Assembly (NCBI GenBank): GCA_002496905.1
Contig: DALV01000008.1
Span: forward strand, 21,658-40,400
Reading direction: 5' to 3'
Length of the DNA: 18,743 bases
Source: Euryarchaeota archaeon UBA105
Lineage (GTDB): Archaea > Thermoplasmatota > Poseidoniia > Poseidoniales > Thalassarchaeaceae
Shown here: piece by piece, positions 1 to 7,615 of the stretch
Position numbering within the stretch: the first letter of the stretch is position 1
Layout of the letters: each line of letters begins with the position of its first letter
The notes under the pieces: model-generated
The model's input: the letters and a program-made list of their open reading frames with translations, nothing else
The model's database searches: none
Told to the model about the DNA's origin: nothing
Translations under genes and position numbers: made by a program

Positions 1-662
1 AGAAAAACTACTGCCTGAGCAATATCGTCTGGAGAGGGACCATACCCCAGTGGGCTTTCAGACTGGGCTCGGCTGAATCCACCTTCTGTTTGGTCAGGGC
101 TGGCTAAGGTGTGACCTGGTGCGACAGCGTTAATTCTCAATTTTGGAGCAAGACCTCTTGCCAGAGCCTCAGTAATTCCTAGAAGGGCGAATCTTGAGGC
201 AGTATACGAAATGTGATCTGGGTTAGGAGCAGCAATTTTCTGATCTAAAATGTTGACCACAGACCCTGCCATATTCTCGGGAAGATTTTGCAGTAATTCT
301 CGGGTTAACATCAGAGGTGCTTTTGCGTTTACATCCATGTGCTCACTCCAAGATTTGTCATCAAAACTTTCTAAATCATCATGCTCGAATTTTGAGGCAT
401 TATTTACAAGGTGTAAAATTGGCCCTATTTGTGATGATGCCTTGGTAATTATTTTAGTAAATTCTTCCGGATTCGATAAATCTCCTTTTACCGTGCAAGC
501 GTCAACACCAAACCCTCTAATCTTCTCTGCCAATTGCTCGGCGTCTTTTGAAGACGAATTGTGGTGAACTGCCACTGAGTGGCCTTTTTGTGCTAGGTGA
601 AGGCAAATTGCAGCGCCAATTCTCTTTGCGCCTCCCGTCACGAGTGCAGCACTGCGAGCCAT
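1..662 (-). CDS. Short-chain dehydrogenase, pteridine reductase/FolM-like (3' end off window)
   Basis: NAD(P)H-dependent SDR oxidoreductase, read from an ATG at 662 leftwards; 220 codons are visible and the C-terminus lies outside the window. What is seen: an N-terminal cofactor motif TGGAKRIG (residues 9-16), which has the TGxxxRxG form typical of pteridine reductases; NNAS (87-90) in place of the usual NNAG, also typical of the FolM/PTR1 branch; NILDQ near 137-141; the catalytic Tyr153 in SYTASR; and the structural stretch RINAVAPGHTLAS near 176-188. Odd: the canonical YxxxK is YxxxR here (Tyr153, Arg157). A pterin or dihydrofolate/dihydromonapterin substrate is an inference from subfamily motifs; other carbonyl substrates are possible. 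It is divergent from lipA across 104 bp and seems to have its own promoter with a leaderless mRNA. The reading frame is intact to the window edge. Confidence 0.85.
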   Translation of the reverse strand, partial: MARSAALVTGGAKRIGAAICLHLAQKGHSVAVHHNSSSKDAEQLAEKIRGFGVDACTVKGDLSNPEEFTKIITKASSQIGPILHLVNNASKFEHDDLESFDDKSWSEHMDVNAKAPLMLTRELLQNLPENMAGSVVNILDQKIAAPNPDHISYTASRFALLGITEALARGLAPKLRINAVAPGHTLASPDQTEGGFSRAQSESPLGYGPSPDDIAQAVVF

Positions 663-684
663 CCGTTCTTCCGAGCGAAGTCTC

Positions 685-692
685 GTATATGT
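685..692 (-). promoter_or_regulatory. Candidate archaeal TATA box for the SDR gene
   Basis: Read on the minus strand the bases are ACATATAC, centred about 26-27 nt upstream of the A of the SDR start codon at 662. That is the spacing expected between an archaeal TATA box and the transcription start, so the transcript would begin at or next to the ATG (leaderless). No Shine-Dalgarno motif precedes the ATG, which fits. The call rests on position and base content only. Confidence 0.4.
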
Positions 693-766
693 CTCCTCGT
701 TTTGAAAGGCCTCATCTGGAGGGTTGAGGCGAATGATTAACGCCGTATGTCCACTCCTTGTAATCA

Positions 767-1855
767 ATGGGTGTACCGCTGCCCCAAGCAAATGGCACTG
801 AAGTGTCGCCTAGCAGCTGTGGAGACCCTGTCAGAATTAGTGCTGAAGAACGCCGGAAAGCGGAAAGAAAGCGGCTGCCTTCTTGGTTCAAGACTACACT
901 CCCTACTGGGGATGCACAAAGCCGGTTTAATGAGACGAAATCTAATGTCCACGAACATGGTTTGCATACAGTTTGCGAAGAGGCTCGATGTCCAAACATA
1001 CACGATTGTTGGGGTAGAGGAACTGCAACTTTCATGATTGCAGGCGAAGTCTGTACACGAGGATGTAGGTTCTGTGCAGTTGGCACAGAGAAAACCCCCC
1101 CTCCTTTGAATCCAAACGAGCCTGCCGAACTCGCTGAAGCTGTTGATAGAATGGGCGTTAGTCACGCTGTAATTACTGTAGTCAATCGTGACGACTTAGA
1201 AGACGGAGGCGCGGAGCATTACCGCAATTGTATCAAAGCAGTACACGATAGATGCCCTGATGTTGGACTTGAATTACTCTGCTCCGACCTAGATGGGAAT
1301 CTTGAGGCGCTAGCCAATTTACTTGATGGTCTGCCGCTCAAAGTTTTCGCCCACAATGTAGAGTGTGTACCTAGGTTGGATTCCACTGTTCGCGACCCTC
1401 GTGCTTCGTTTACCCAATCGCTGAAAATTCTACAAGAAGCTAAGCGATTAAGACCGGATTTGGCAATAAAATCCAGCATAATGGTCGGTGTAGGAGAAAC
1501 AGATGAAGAAGTTGTTGAGGCAATGCGACTGCTAAGAGGAGTAGGGGTTGAGTTAATCACTATGGGTCAATATCTGCAACCAAGTTGGAAACATCTTGCA
1601 GTCGATAGATTTCCTGAGCCGAAAACTTTCGCTGAGTGGGATCAAGCCGCCAGAGAAATGGGATTCACTGCGGTTGCTAGTGGGCCGTTAGTGCGCTCTT
1701 CCTACCGAGCGGGTTTGCTTTGGGAAGAAGCAATGGGCGGGGAACCAGTCGTTACAAGAGACTCTACGGGTTCAGCAATTAGCCATTTGAATCCTAGCAA
1801 AGATCTGCTTGCTACCAATGAGGCTCGATTGTCCTCAGGGCACAAAATAATATGA
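767..1855 (+). CDS. lipA: Lipoyl synthase LipA
   Basis: Radical SAM enzyme that inserts two sulfur atoms into the octanoyl chain bound to the E2 lipoyl domain; cytoplasmic. The 362-residue protein carries both cluster signatures. The auxiliary [4Fe-4S] cysteines are Cys70, Cys75 and Cys81 in CEEARCPNIHDCW, and the radical-SAM CxxxCxxC is Cys96, Cys100 and Cys103 in CTRGCRFC. The C-terminal RSSYRAG (310-316) supplies the serine ligand typical of LipA. Length is slightly above the usual 320-340 because of an N-terminal extension. An in-frame stop (761-763) sits just upstream of the ATG at 767, so this is the longest possible ATG start; no Shine-Dalgarno is visible, so a leaderless start or a downstream alternative is possible. 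It opens an operon whose next four genes encode the lipoyl-dependent complex it serves; 22 bp separate it from E1-alpha. Confidence 0.96.
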   Translation: MGVPLPQANGTEVSPSSCGDPVRISAEERRKAERKRLPSWFKTTLPTGDAQSRFNETKSNVHEHGLHTVCEEARCPNIHDCWGRGTATFMIAGEVCTRGCRFCAVGTEKTPPPLNPNEPAELAEAVDRMGVSHAVITVVNRDDLEDGGAEHYRNCIKAVHDRCPDVGLELLCSDLDGNLEALANLLDGLPLKVFAHNVECVPRLDSTVRDPRASFTQSLKILQEAKRLRPDLAIKSSIMVGVGETDEEVVEAMRLLRGVGVELITMGQYLQPSWKHLAVDRFPEPKTFAEWDQAAREMGFTAVASGPLVRSSYRAGLLWEEAMGGEPVVTRDSTGSAISHLNPSKDLLATNEARLSSGHKII

Positions 1856-1864
1856 ACTAATAAT

Positions 1865-1870
1865 AGGAGG
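1865..1870 (+). promoter_or_regulatory. Strong Shine-Dalgarno site for E1-alpha
   Basis: AGGAGG lies 7 nt before the ATG at 1878. It fixes the E1-alpha start and shows that internal operon genes here use leadered, SD-dependent initiation. Confidence 0.8.
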
Positions 1871-1877
1871 CAGAATT

Positions 1878-3125
1878 ATGGCAGCGGAAAAGAAGAAGCA
1901 AGTAACCTTGCATGTACCCTCCGCTCCTTTCCGACCAGGCGACAAGGCTAGTTTCGCACCGTTCGAAAACGAGCCGGGAGATCTAACCAGACCCGATCCC
2001 GCAAACTGCACAGCCGCTGAAACGACAGACCATGCATACGGGCTTGTAAGAGTACTCGATTTCGAAGGTAATGCTAGTGGACCTTGGAATCCCGACTTAA
2101 CTCCTGATGAGCTTCTTGAAGGCTTGGAACATATGGTTAGAATGCGAATATTCGATGACCGCATGATGAAAATGCAACGTACTGGGAAGTTGTCGTTTTA
2201 CATGCGCTCCTATGGAGAAGAGGCTGTTGCAATCGCACAAACCATGGCATTAGAAACTCAGGATTGGATATTCCCCACCTACAGACAACCAGGAGCGCAA
2301 TTTGTCAGAGGTAGAGATATGGTCAGCATGATTAACCATTGTATAGGCAATGAAGAAGACAATGTCAAGGGTAGGCAAATGCCTGTCCATTACACCTATC
2401 GCGAGGGGCGTTTCATCTCGGTTTCAAGCCCAGTTGGGACCCAATTTAGCCAAGCTGTGGGTGTTGCAATGGCTTCTCAATACAAGGCCCTCGATGAATG
2501 CTGTATCACTTGGATAGGAGACGGCTCAAGTGCTGAAGGAGATTACCATTACGCACTCAATTTTGCTTCGGTGTTCAAGCCACCGGTGATTCTCAATATC
2601 GTTAACAATCAATGGGCGATTTCGACTCACGCTAACTTAGCAAGCGGTAACCCAACATTCGCTGCAAGAGGATTAGCCTACAATGTCCCTTCAATGCGAG
2701 TAGATGGAAATGACTTCTTAGCGCTCTATGCGGTTACGAAATGGGCAAGAGAGCGCGCCGCAGCCGGAGAGGGAGCTACGCATATTGAGGTACTTACCTA
2801 TCGTGCTGGAGCACACTCCTCCAGCGATGACCCTAGTAGATATCGCTCGGGAGACGAACACGAGGCTTGGCCTGGTGGCGACCCAGTTGACCGATTAGTG
2901 CAACATTTGGTTACAATCGGAGAATGGTCAAAAGAGCAGCAAAAGGAATTAGAGGAAAGAGTCGATGGTGAGGTAATGGCTGCTTACAAGGAAGCAGTTA
3001 CTTACGGAGATTTAGCCAATGGACCTTATCCTTCAGCGGATACAATCTTCACCGAAGTATACGATGAAGTTCCTTGGCATCTTCAAGAACAATGGGATGA
3101 AATGAAGAAATGGAGTGTGGACTGA
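1878..3125 (+). CDS. bkdA1: Branched-chain 2-oxoacid dehydrogenase E1 component, alpha subunit
   Basis: Thiamine diphosphate enzyme subunit (415 residues) that, with E1-beta, decarboxylates 2-oxoacids and reductively acylates the E2 lipoyl arm. The TPP/Mg motif runs from GDGSSAEGD (214-222) to VNNQWAIST (242-250). The phosphorylation-loop-like SSSDDPSRYR (314-323) and the KGRQMPVHY stretch (164-172) are conserved. The N-terminal extension with TTDHAYGLVRVL and GPWNP resembles bacterial BkdA1 (Pseudomonas type) from memory and is not found in short PDH E1-alpha subunits. That favours branched-chain 2-oxoacids (from Val, Leu, Ile) over pyruvate, although broad specificity cannot be excluded. 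Strong SD, ATG start. The stop codon is followed after one base by the E1-beta ATG, so the two subunits are probably translationally coupled. The bacterial character suggests acquisition by transfer. Confidence 0.93.
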   Translation: MAAEKKKQVTLHVPSAPFRPGDKASFAPFENEPGDLTRPDPANCTAAETTDHAYGLVRVLDFEGNASGPWNPDLTPDELLEGLEHMVRMRIFDDRMMKMQRTGKLSFYMRSYGEEAVAIAQTMALETQDWIFPTYRQPGAQFVRGRDMVSMINHCIGNEEDNVKGRQMPVHYTYREGRFISVSSPVGTQFSQAVGVAMASQYKALDECCITWIGDGSSAEGDYHYALNFASVFKPPVILNIVNNQWAISTHANLASGNPTFAARGLAYNVPSMRVDGNDFLALYAVTKWARERAAAGEGATHIEVLTYRAGAHSSSDDPSRYRSGDEHEAWPGGDPVDRLVQHLVTIGEWSKEQQKELEERVDGEVMAAYKEAVTYGDLANGPYPSADTIFTEVYDEVPWHLQEQWDEMKKWSVD

Positions 3126-3126
3126 A

Positions 3127-4137
3127 ATGCCTGAAATGAATATTGTTCAAGCAGTTAATTCGGCCCTAGACATTATGCTGGAGAATGATCCTGATGTAAT
3201 CTTCTTTGGCGAAGATGCAGGATACTTTGGAGGTGTATTCCGGACCTCTGATGGTTTGCAAGAAAAACACGGCACGCACCGAGTATTCGATACACCTCTC
3301 TCTGAGGGCGGAATTGCTGCAATCGCATTCGGTATGGGAATCAATGGATTAAGGCCAGTGGCAGAAATCCAATTTGCCGATTACATCTTCCCTGCCTACG
3401 ACCAAATAGTCAACGAAATCGCAAAAGTCAGACATCGGTCGGGTGGTGAGTTTTGGTGCCCGCTAACAATCAGAACCCCTGCAGGTGGTGGAATTCGCGG
3501 AGGACATCATCACTCTCAGAGTCCAGAATCTCAATTTACCCACACTTCTGGGATAAATGTGGTATACACCTCAACACCTTACAATTCCAAGGGCCTACTT
3601 ATTTCGGCGATTGAATCCAACGACCCAGTTGTGGTATTCGAGCCTAAGCGATGTTACAGAGGGCCTTTCTATGGCGACCCGCATAACGTCCCAACATGGA
3701 AAGATCACCCAGAGGCCGAAGTTCCGGAGGCGCATTATACAGTGCCCCTTGGTGAGGCAAGACTTGCAATGGAAGGCACAGACTGCACAATTATTTCTTG
3801 GGGCGCAATGGTCCATGTAAGTGAACAGGCAATCAAAGACAGTGGAGTAAGTTGCGACCTAATTGATTTGCAAACTTTGGTACCTTGGGATAAAGATGCG
3901 ATTGTAAAATCGATAGAAAAAACTGGACGTTGTGTAATTGTACACGAAGCACCGAAAACAAGTGGATTTGGAGCAGAAATGGCAGCTAGTGTTCAGGAGA
4001 GGTGCTTTTACCACTTGGAAGCACCAATAGAGAGAGTCACGGGATGGGACACACCGTTCCCGCACACAACAGAATGGGATTATATGCCCAGTCCGGCGAG
4101 AATCGCCGATGCAATAAAGAAAACTATGGAGGAATGA
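3127..4137 (+). CDS. bkdA2: Branched-chain 2-oxoacid dehydrogenase E1 component, beta subunit
   Basis: Partner of E1-alpha, together forming the alpha2beta2 TPP-dependent decarboxylase. The 336-residue protein (from ATG 3127) shows the E1-beta signatures FFGEDAG (26-32), the TPP-contacting Glu60 in DTPLSEGGIA, IQFADYIFPAYDQIVNE (81-97), RTPAGGGIRGGHHHSQSPE (116-134) with its active-site histidines, and VVFEPKRCYRG. The C-terminal transketolase domain ends normally (VTGWDTPFP... AIKKTMEE). A GTG at 3115 in the same frame would add four residues and overlap E1-alpha; the ATG one base after the E1-alpha stop is preferred. Length and motifs match the family, and no residue appears missing. It sits between E1-alpha and E2 in one operon. 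Confidence 0.94.
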   Translation: MPEMNIVQAVNSALDIMLENDPDVIFFGEDAGYFGGVFRTSDGLQEKHGTHRVFDTPLSEGGIAAIAFGMGINGLRPVAEIQFADYIFPAYDQIVNEIAKVRHRSGGEFWCPLTIRTPAGGGIRGGHHHSQSPESQFTHTSGINVVYTSTPYNSKGLLISAIESNDPVVVFEPKRCYRGPFYGDPHNVPTWKDHPEAEVPEAHYTVPLGEARLAMEGTDCTIISWGAMVHVSEQAIKDSGVSCDLIDLQTLVPWDKDAIVKSIEKTGRCVIVHEAPKTSGFGAEMAASVQERCFYHLEAPIERVTGWDTPFPHTTEWDYMPSPARIADAIKKTMEE

Positions 4138-4139
4138 AA

Positions 4140-5459
4140 ATGACAAATCGCGTATTCAAACTACCTGATATTGGAGAAGGAGTAGTAGAAGGAGAAATCG
4201 TGGAATGGCACGTAGCCGTTGGAGATTCTGTCTCTGAAGATGATGCACTTGTGGATGTGATGACAGATAAGGCGACTGTGACAATCCCCTCTCCTCATGA
4301 TGGAACAATATCCGCTCTACATGGTGGCGTGGGTGATATGGTAGCGGTTGGTGCTGTATTGGTTGAATTCGGAGAGGGTGGCGATAGCCCAGTCGATTCA
4401 GTTGAGGAAAAACAACCAGAATCAGAAAAAACTGCTGAACCAGAGGTTGTATCCGAGCCGGAACCAACGAAAACTCCTCCACCTGTACCTACTGAACCAG
4501 TTGCACCTCCGTCAGTGCCAGCAATTTCATCACCAGCTCCATTACCAGCGGTTTCCAAACCAACTGAACCCAGTGTTGGTTCAGGAGGTAAAGCTCTGGC
4601 CAGTCCTGCTGTTCGTAGGCGTGCACGCGAGGCAGGAGTTGATCTAGCATCGGTTCGCGGTAGCGGACCAGCGGGTCGAATTCGTCACGCAGACCTTGAT
4701 GCATTCATCGCCGCTGGAGGTATGGTACAAGGCGCGGCTCCAGTCGCTTACACTACCCGAAGAAGTGATGTTGAGGAAATTAAGGTCGTTGGATTAAGGA
4801 GGAAGATTGCAGAAGCAATGACCATCTCCAAGCGCCATATTCCACATTTCTCTTACTTCGAGGAAATCGACGTTACAGAATTGGAGGAGTTACGGCAATT
4901 CCTTAATGCAACAAAATCTCCAGAACAACCGAAATTGACCTATCTTCCATTCATAATGATGGCTCTAGCAAAAATAATGCCGAATCATCCTGAATGCAAT
5001 GGACATTATGACGAAGCAAATGGAATTGCTCGAAGGTATGGGGCTGTTAACTTAGGAATCGCCACTCAAACCGATAGAGGTCTATTCGTCCCTGTGGTAA
5101 AGCACGCTGAAGCGATGGATGTTTGGCAGGCGGCTGCAGAAATGCAGAGGGTATCCGGTGCAGCAAGAGATGGAACCGCTTCGCTTGACGACCTTACTGG
5201 TTCTACCTTCACAATTACTAGTCTCGGAAGAGATGGAGGACTTGGAGCAACTCCGATTATCAACCACCCTGAAGTTGCCATATTAGGTGTTCACAAAGCG
5301 CGTGAAATGCCTGTGGTTAGAAAAGGCGAAATTGTGGTTCGCAGAATCATGAATGTATCTAGCTCATTTGATCATAGAATCGTCGATGGGGCTGATGGAG
5401 CAGCCTTAGTGCAGTCACTAAAGCGTATGCTTGAACATCCTGCATTAATTTTCATGTGA
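4140..5459 (+). CDS. bkdB: Dihydrolipoyl acyltransferase E2 of the 2-oxoacid dehydrogenase complex
   Basis: Core acyltransferase of the complex; it carries the swinging lipoyl arm and passes the acyl group to CoA. Domain order in 439 residues: one lipoyl domain (about 1-78) with the acceptor Lys44 in DVMTDKATV; a long Pro/Glu/Lys/Ser linker (about 80-148); a peripheral E3/E1-binding domain (about 153-190, ASPAVRRRAREAGVDLASV and GPAGRI); and a catalytic domain (about 213-439) with FTITSLGRDGG and the active-site SFDHRIVDGADG (His412, Asp416). The MTDKA form rather than ETDKA agrees with BkdB-type E2. ATG 4140 is chosen because GGAGG (4128-4132) lies 7 nt upstream; an ATG two codons earlier (4134) is too close to that site. 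Lys44 is the presumed target of LipB and LipA encoded in the same operon. Confidence 0.95.
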   Translation: MTNRVFKLPDIGEGVVEGEIVEWHVAVGDSVSEDDALVDVMTDKATVTIPSPHDGTISALHGGVGDMVAVGAVLVEFGEGGDSPVDSVEEKQPESEKTAEPEVVSEPEPTKTPPPVPTEPVAPPSVPAISSPAPLPAVSKPTEPSVGSGGKALASPAVRRRAREAGVDLASVRGSGPAGRIRHADLDAFIAAGGMVQGAAPVAYTTRRSDVEEIKVVGLRRKIAEAMTISKRHIPHFSYFEEIDVTELEELRQFLNATKSPEQPKLTYLPFIMMALAKIMPNHPECNGHYDEANGIARRYGAVNLGIATQTDRGLFVPVVKHAEAMDVWQAAAEMQRVSGAARDGTASLDDLTGSTFTITSLGRDGGLGATPIINHPEVAILGVHKAREMPVVRKGEIVVRRIMNVSSSFDHRIVDGADGAALVQSLKRMLEHPALIFM

Positions 5460-5468
5460 GGGAAAAAA

Positions 5469-6905
5469 ATGACTGAAACTCGCAAGTGTAAGGTGCTCGT
5501 AGTAGGAGCAGGACCTGGAGGATATGTAGCCGCGATACGCAGTGCCCAACTGGGATTAGACACGGTGATTGTAGAAGGTGACAAAGCAGGTGGAACCTGT
5601 TTGATTAGAGGCTGTATTCCAAGCAAGGCAATTATTCATGCTGCTGAGAGATTCGAATCTTTGCGACAACACGCAAGTGAAGGAGGCCATATGGGACTAT
5701 CTGTAGCCTCAGAGCCTGAAATTGACATGGCTGCTTTGGTCGGTTGGAAAGATGCAATAGTAGAACGATTGAATAAAGGTGTAGAGGCACTTATGAAAGG
5801 CGCTGGTGCCGAATTAGTGAAAGGCTGGGCGACCTTTACGGGACCAAAGAAATGTACTGTAGAAACTTCTAATGGGGCTCTCGAAATTGAGGCTGAAAAC
5901 GTGATTATCGCAACCGGATCAAGTCATATCGACTTACCATTCATGCCCTGTGACGAGGAATTTGTACTATCTTCTACAGGTGCTTTAGATCTACAAAAGT
6001 TACCAAAATCCGCCGCTATCGTAGGCGGTGGTTACATCGGACTAGAATTGGGTTGTGCTTTAGCGAAATTGGGGACTGATGTAACCGTTGTAGAAGGAAT
6101 GGATTCTATTCTTGGAATAATGGATAAAGAAATTCGAAGACCGCTCGAAATTTGGTTGAAAAAACATAAGGTCGCAGTTCATACAAATGCTCTTGCTCGC
6201 GGTACTGAAATCAAAGGCAAAGGAGCAAGTCGCAAAGCGCATTTGACCTTTGAGAAGGATGGAGAGGAACAGACAATCAAAGTCGATAAGGTGTTAGTAA
6301 CTGTTGGCAGAAGTCCGAATACCAAAGGATGGGGATTGGAAAATATGGGTGTCAGAATGGACACAGGAGGCCGCTTCATTCGTATCGACCGACAATGTAG
6401 AACCAATGTACCCGGTGTTTACGCAATCGGTGATGTAGCAGGTGAGCCAATGTTAGCCCACAAGGCCTCTTCTCAAGGCGAAATGGTGGCTGAAATCTTA
6501 GCAGGACATAACAGAGATTTCGATAAGGTGGCGATTCCAGCAATCGTCTTTACCGAGCCTGAAATCGTCTCTGTTGGATTGTCTCCTGATGAAGCGAAAG
6601 AAAGAGGAGAAGAAATCATAACCGGAAAATTCCCTCTAGCAGCAAACGGTCGAGCGCTAACATTGGAAGCTGAGAAAACCGCTGGATTCATTCGGGTTAC
6701 TGCTCGTGAATCCGACCATGTCATTCTTGGAATTCAGGCCGTTGGTAGCCACGTTGCTGAATTACATGGTGAATTTGTTCTGGCGCTAGAAATGGGTGCT
6801 TTATTGGAAGATATTGCCGATACCGTTCATGCGCACCCGACAATGACTGAGGCATTCCATGAAGGAGTATTGAAAACCTTAGGTCACGCTATCCACTCGG
6901 CATGA
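5469..6905 (+). CDS. lpd: Dihydrolipoamide dehydrogenase E3 (Lpd-Val-like)
   Basis: FAD flavoenzyme that reoxidises the dihydrolipoyl arm with NAD+. In 478 residues: FAD-binding GAGPGGYVAA (13-22), redox disulfide Cys44/Cys49 in GGTCLIRGCIPSKA, NAD-binding VGGGYIGLELG, the second FAD segment YAIGDVAGEPMLAHKA, and the C-terminal active-site His-Glu in VHAHPTMTEAFHE. Length is normal. The redox motif has Ile-Arg where most E3 proteins have Asn-x (GGTCLNxGCIPSK). Overall features (WKDAIVERLNKGV, FPLAANGRALTLE, HAHPTMTEA) recall the E3 of the Pseudomonas bkd operon, supporting a branched-chain rather than pyruvate complex. Start ATG 5469 has GAGGG (5458-5462) overlapping the E2 stop, 6 nt away. 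Its stop overlaps the lipB ATG (ATGA). Confidence 0.95.
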   Translation: MTETRKCKVLVVGAGPGGYVAAIRSAQLGLDTVIVEGDKAGGTCLIRGCIPSKAIIHAAERFESLRQHASEGGHMGLSVASEPEIDMAALVGWKDAIVERLNKGVEALMKGAGAELVKGWATFTGPKKCTVETSNGALEIEAENVIIATGSSHIDLPFMPCDEEFVLSSTGALDLQKLPKSAAIVGGGYIGLELGCALAKLGTDVTVVEGMDSILGIMDKEIRRPLEIWLKKHKVAVHTNALARGTEIKGKGASRKAHLTFEKDGEEQTIKVDKVLVTVGRSPNTKGWGLENMGVRMDTGGRFIRIDRQCRTNVPGVYAIGDVAGEPMLAHKASSQGEMVAEILAGHNRDFDKVAIPAIVFTEPEIVSVGLSPDEAKERGEEIITGKFPLAANGRALTLEAEKTAGFIRVTARESDHVILGIQAVGSHVAELHGEFVLALEMGALLEDIADTVHAHPTMTEAFHEGVLKTLGHAIHSA

Positions 6906-7615
6906 TTCAAAAAAATGGAGGGGCGGTTTTGCTAGAATTGCAAATTCTTAGAGCCGAAATTGAGTCACATGAAGCGGTCGACGCTGCCATGTCAAGGCTA
7001 CAAGAAAAACGAATTTCAGGTGAAATACCAGATACCTTGATTCTAGTTCAACACCCAGAGGTGGTAACACTTGGGCCCAAGGCGGAAAGAGACGGCGCCT
7101 TGGAGGACCCCGCGTTATCTGATTATCCAACGAGAGTCGTAGATAGAGGCGGAGGGATGACTTATCATGGACCAGGTCAATTGGTTGTTTATCCAATAAT
7201 CAAGTGGCAAGTTGGGGAACAATCTGTTCGAAAGATAATCAATCGACTTGAGGATTGGGTTATGGCCGCTCTTGCTGATTGTGGGATAGAAGGATATCGC
7301 GATGAAAGGATGATGGGTGTTTGGTTGGAAGGATACAAAGTATGTTCCATTGGACTGGCCTTCAAGCATTGGGTAAGCCGCCATGGTCTCGCTCTAAATT
7401 ACAATACAAATCCTAACCGAGTAGAGGCCCTTTCTTGTTGTGGGCTTCCTGCTGGAATGACCACTTCCCTGCAAGCCCTCGGCCACACCCATGACCTAGA
7501 AGGGAGAATTCTAGATCGTGGGAGGTTGGAAGAAGCATTGCTAGTCCTTGCCGAACAATATCTCGATAGGGTACCAATGCAACCTGAAGATTGGACTGTG
7601 GAGTTGGTTGCATGA
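6902..7615 (+). CDS. lipB: Octanoyl-ACP:protein N-octanoyltransferase LipB
   Basis: Transfers an octanoyl group to the E2 lipoyl-domain lysine, the step before LipA. In 237 residues: the LipB signature RGGGMTYHGPGQLVVYP (82-98), the catalytic Lys146 in GYKVCSIGLA, and the acyl-thioester Cys180 in LSCCGLPAGMT; these distinguish it from LplA-type ligases. By family knowledge the donor is octanoyl-ACP, which is surprising in an archaeon. Start is uncertain: ATG 6902 overlaps the E3 stop (ATGA), but an in-frame TTG at 6929 has a perfect GGAGGGG (6917-6923) 5 nt upstream and matches the usual N-terminus (LELQILRAE) better, so nine residues may be untranslated. Stop overlaps the next gene's ATG. 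Placement with lipA and E2 supports a dedicated lipoylation unit. Confidence 0.93.
   Translation: MIQKNGGAVLLELQILRAEIESHEAVDAAMSRLQEKRISGEIPDTLILVQHPEVVTLGPKAERDGALEDPALSDYPTRVVDRGGGMTYHGPGQLVVYPIIKWQVGEQSVRKIINRLEDWVMAALADCGIEGYRDERMMGVWLEGYKVCSIGLAFKHWVSRHGLALNYNTNPNRVEALSCCGLPAGMTTSLQALGHTHDLEGRILDRGRLEEALLVLAEQYLDRVPMQPEDWTVELVA

Noticed and set aside
250..567. A 105-codon plus-strand frame within the SDR gene.
   Set aside because: The opposite strand encodes a continuous 220-codon SDR with all family motifs; the plus frame has none.
747..1165. Overlapping reading frames on both strands within the start of lipA, the longest about 130 codons.
   Set aside because: The lipA frame carries both Fe-S signatures from residue 70 on; the alternatives show no recognisable motif and no ribosome-binding site, as expected for shadow frames.
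4156..4704. Several long open frames opposite and alongside the E2 linker region.
   Set aside because: They arise from the Pro/Glu/Lys-rich linker composition; their products are low-complexity and lack domains.
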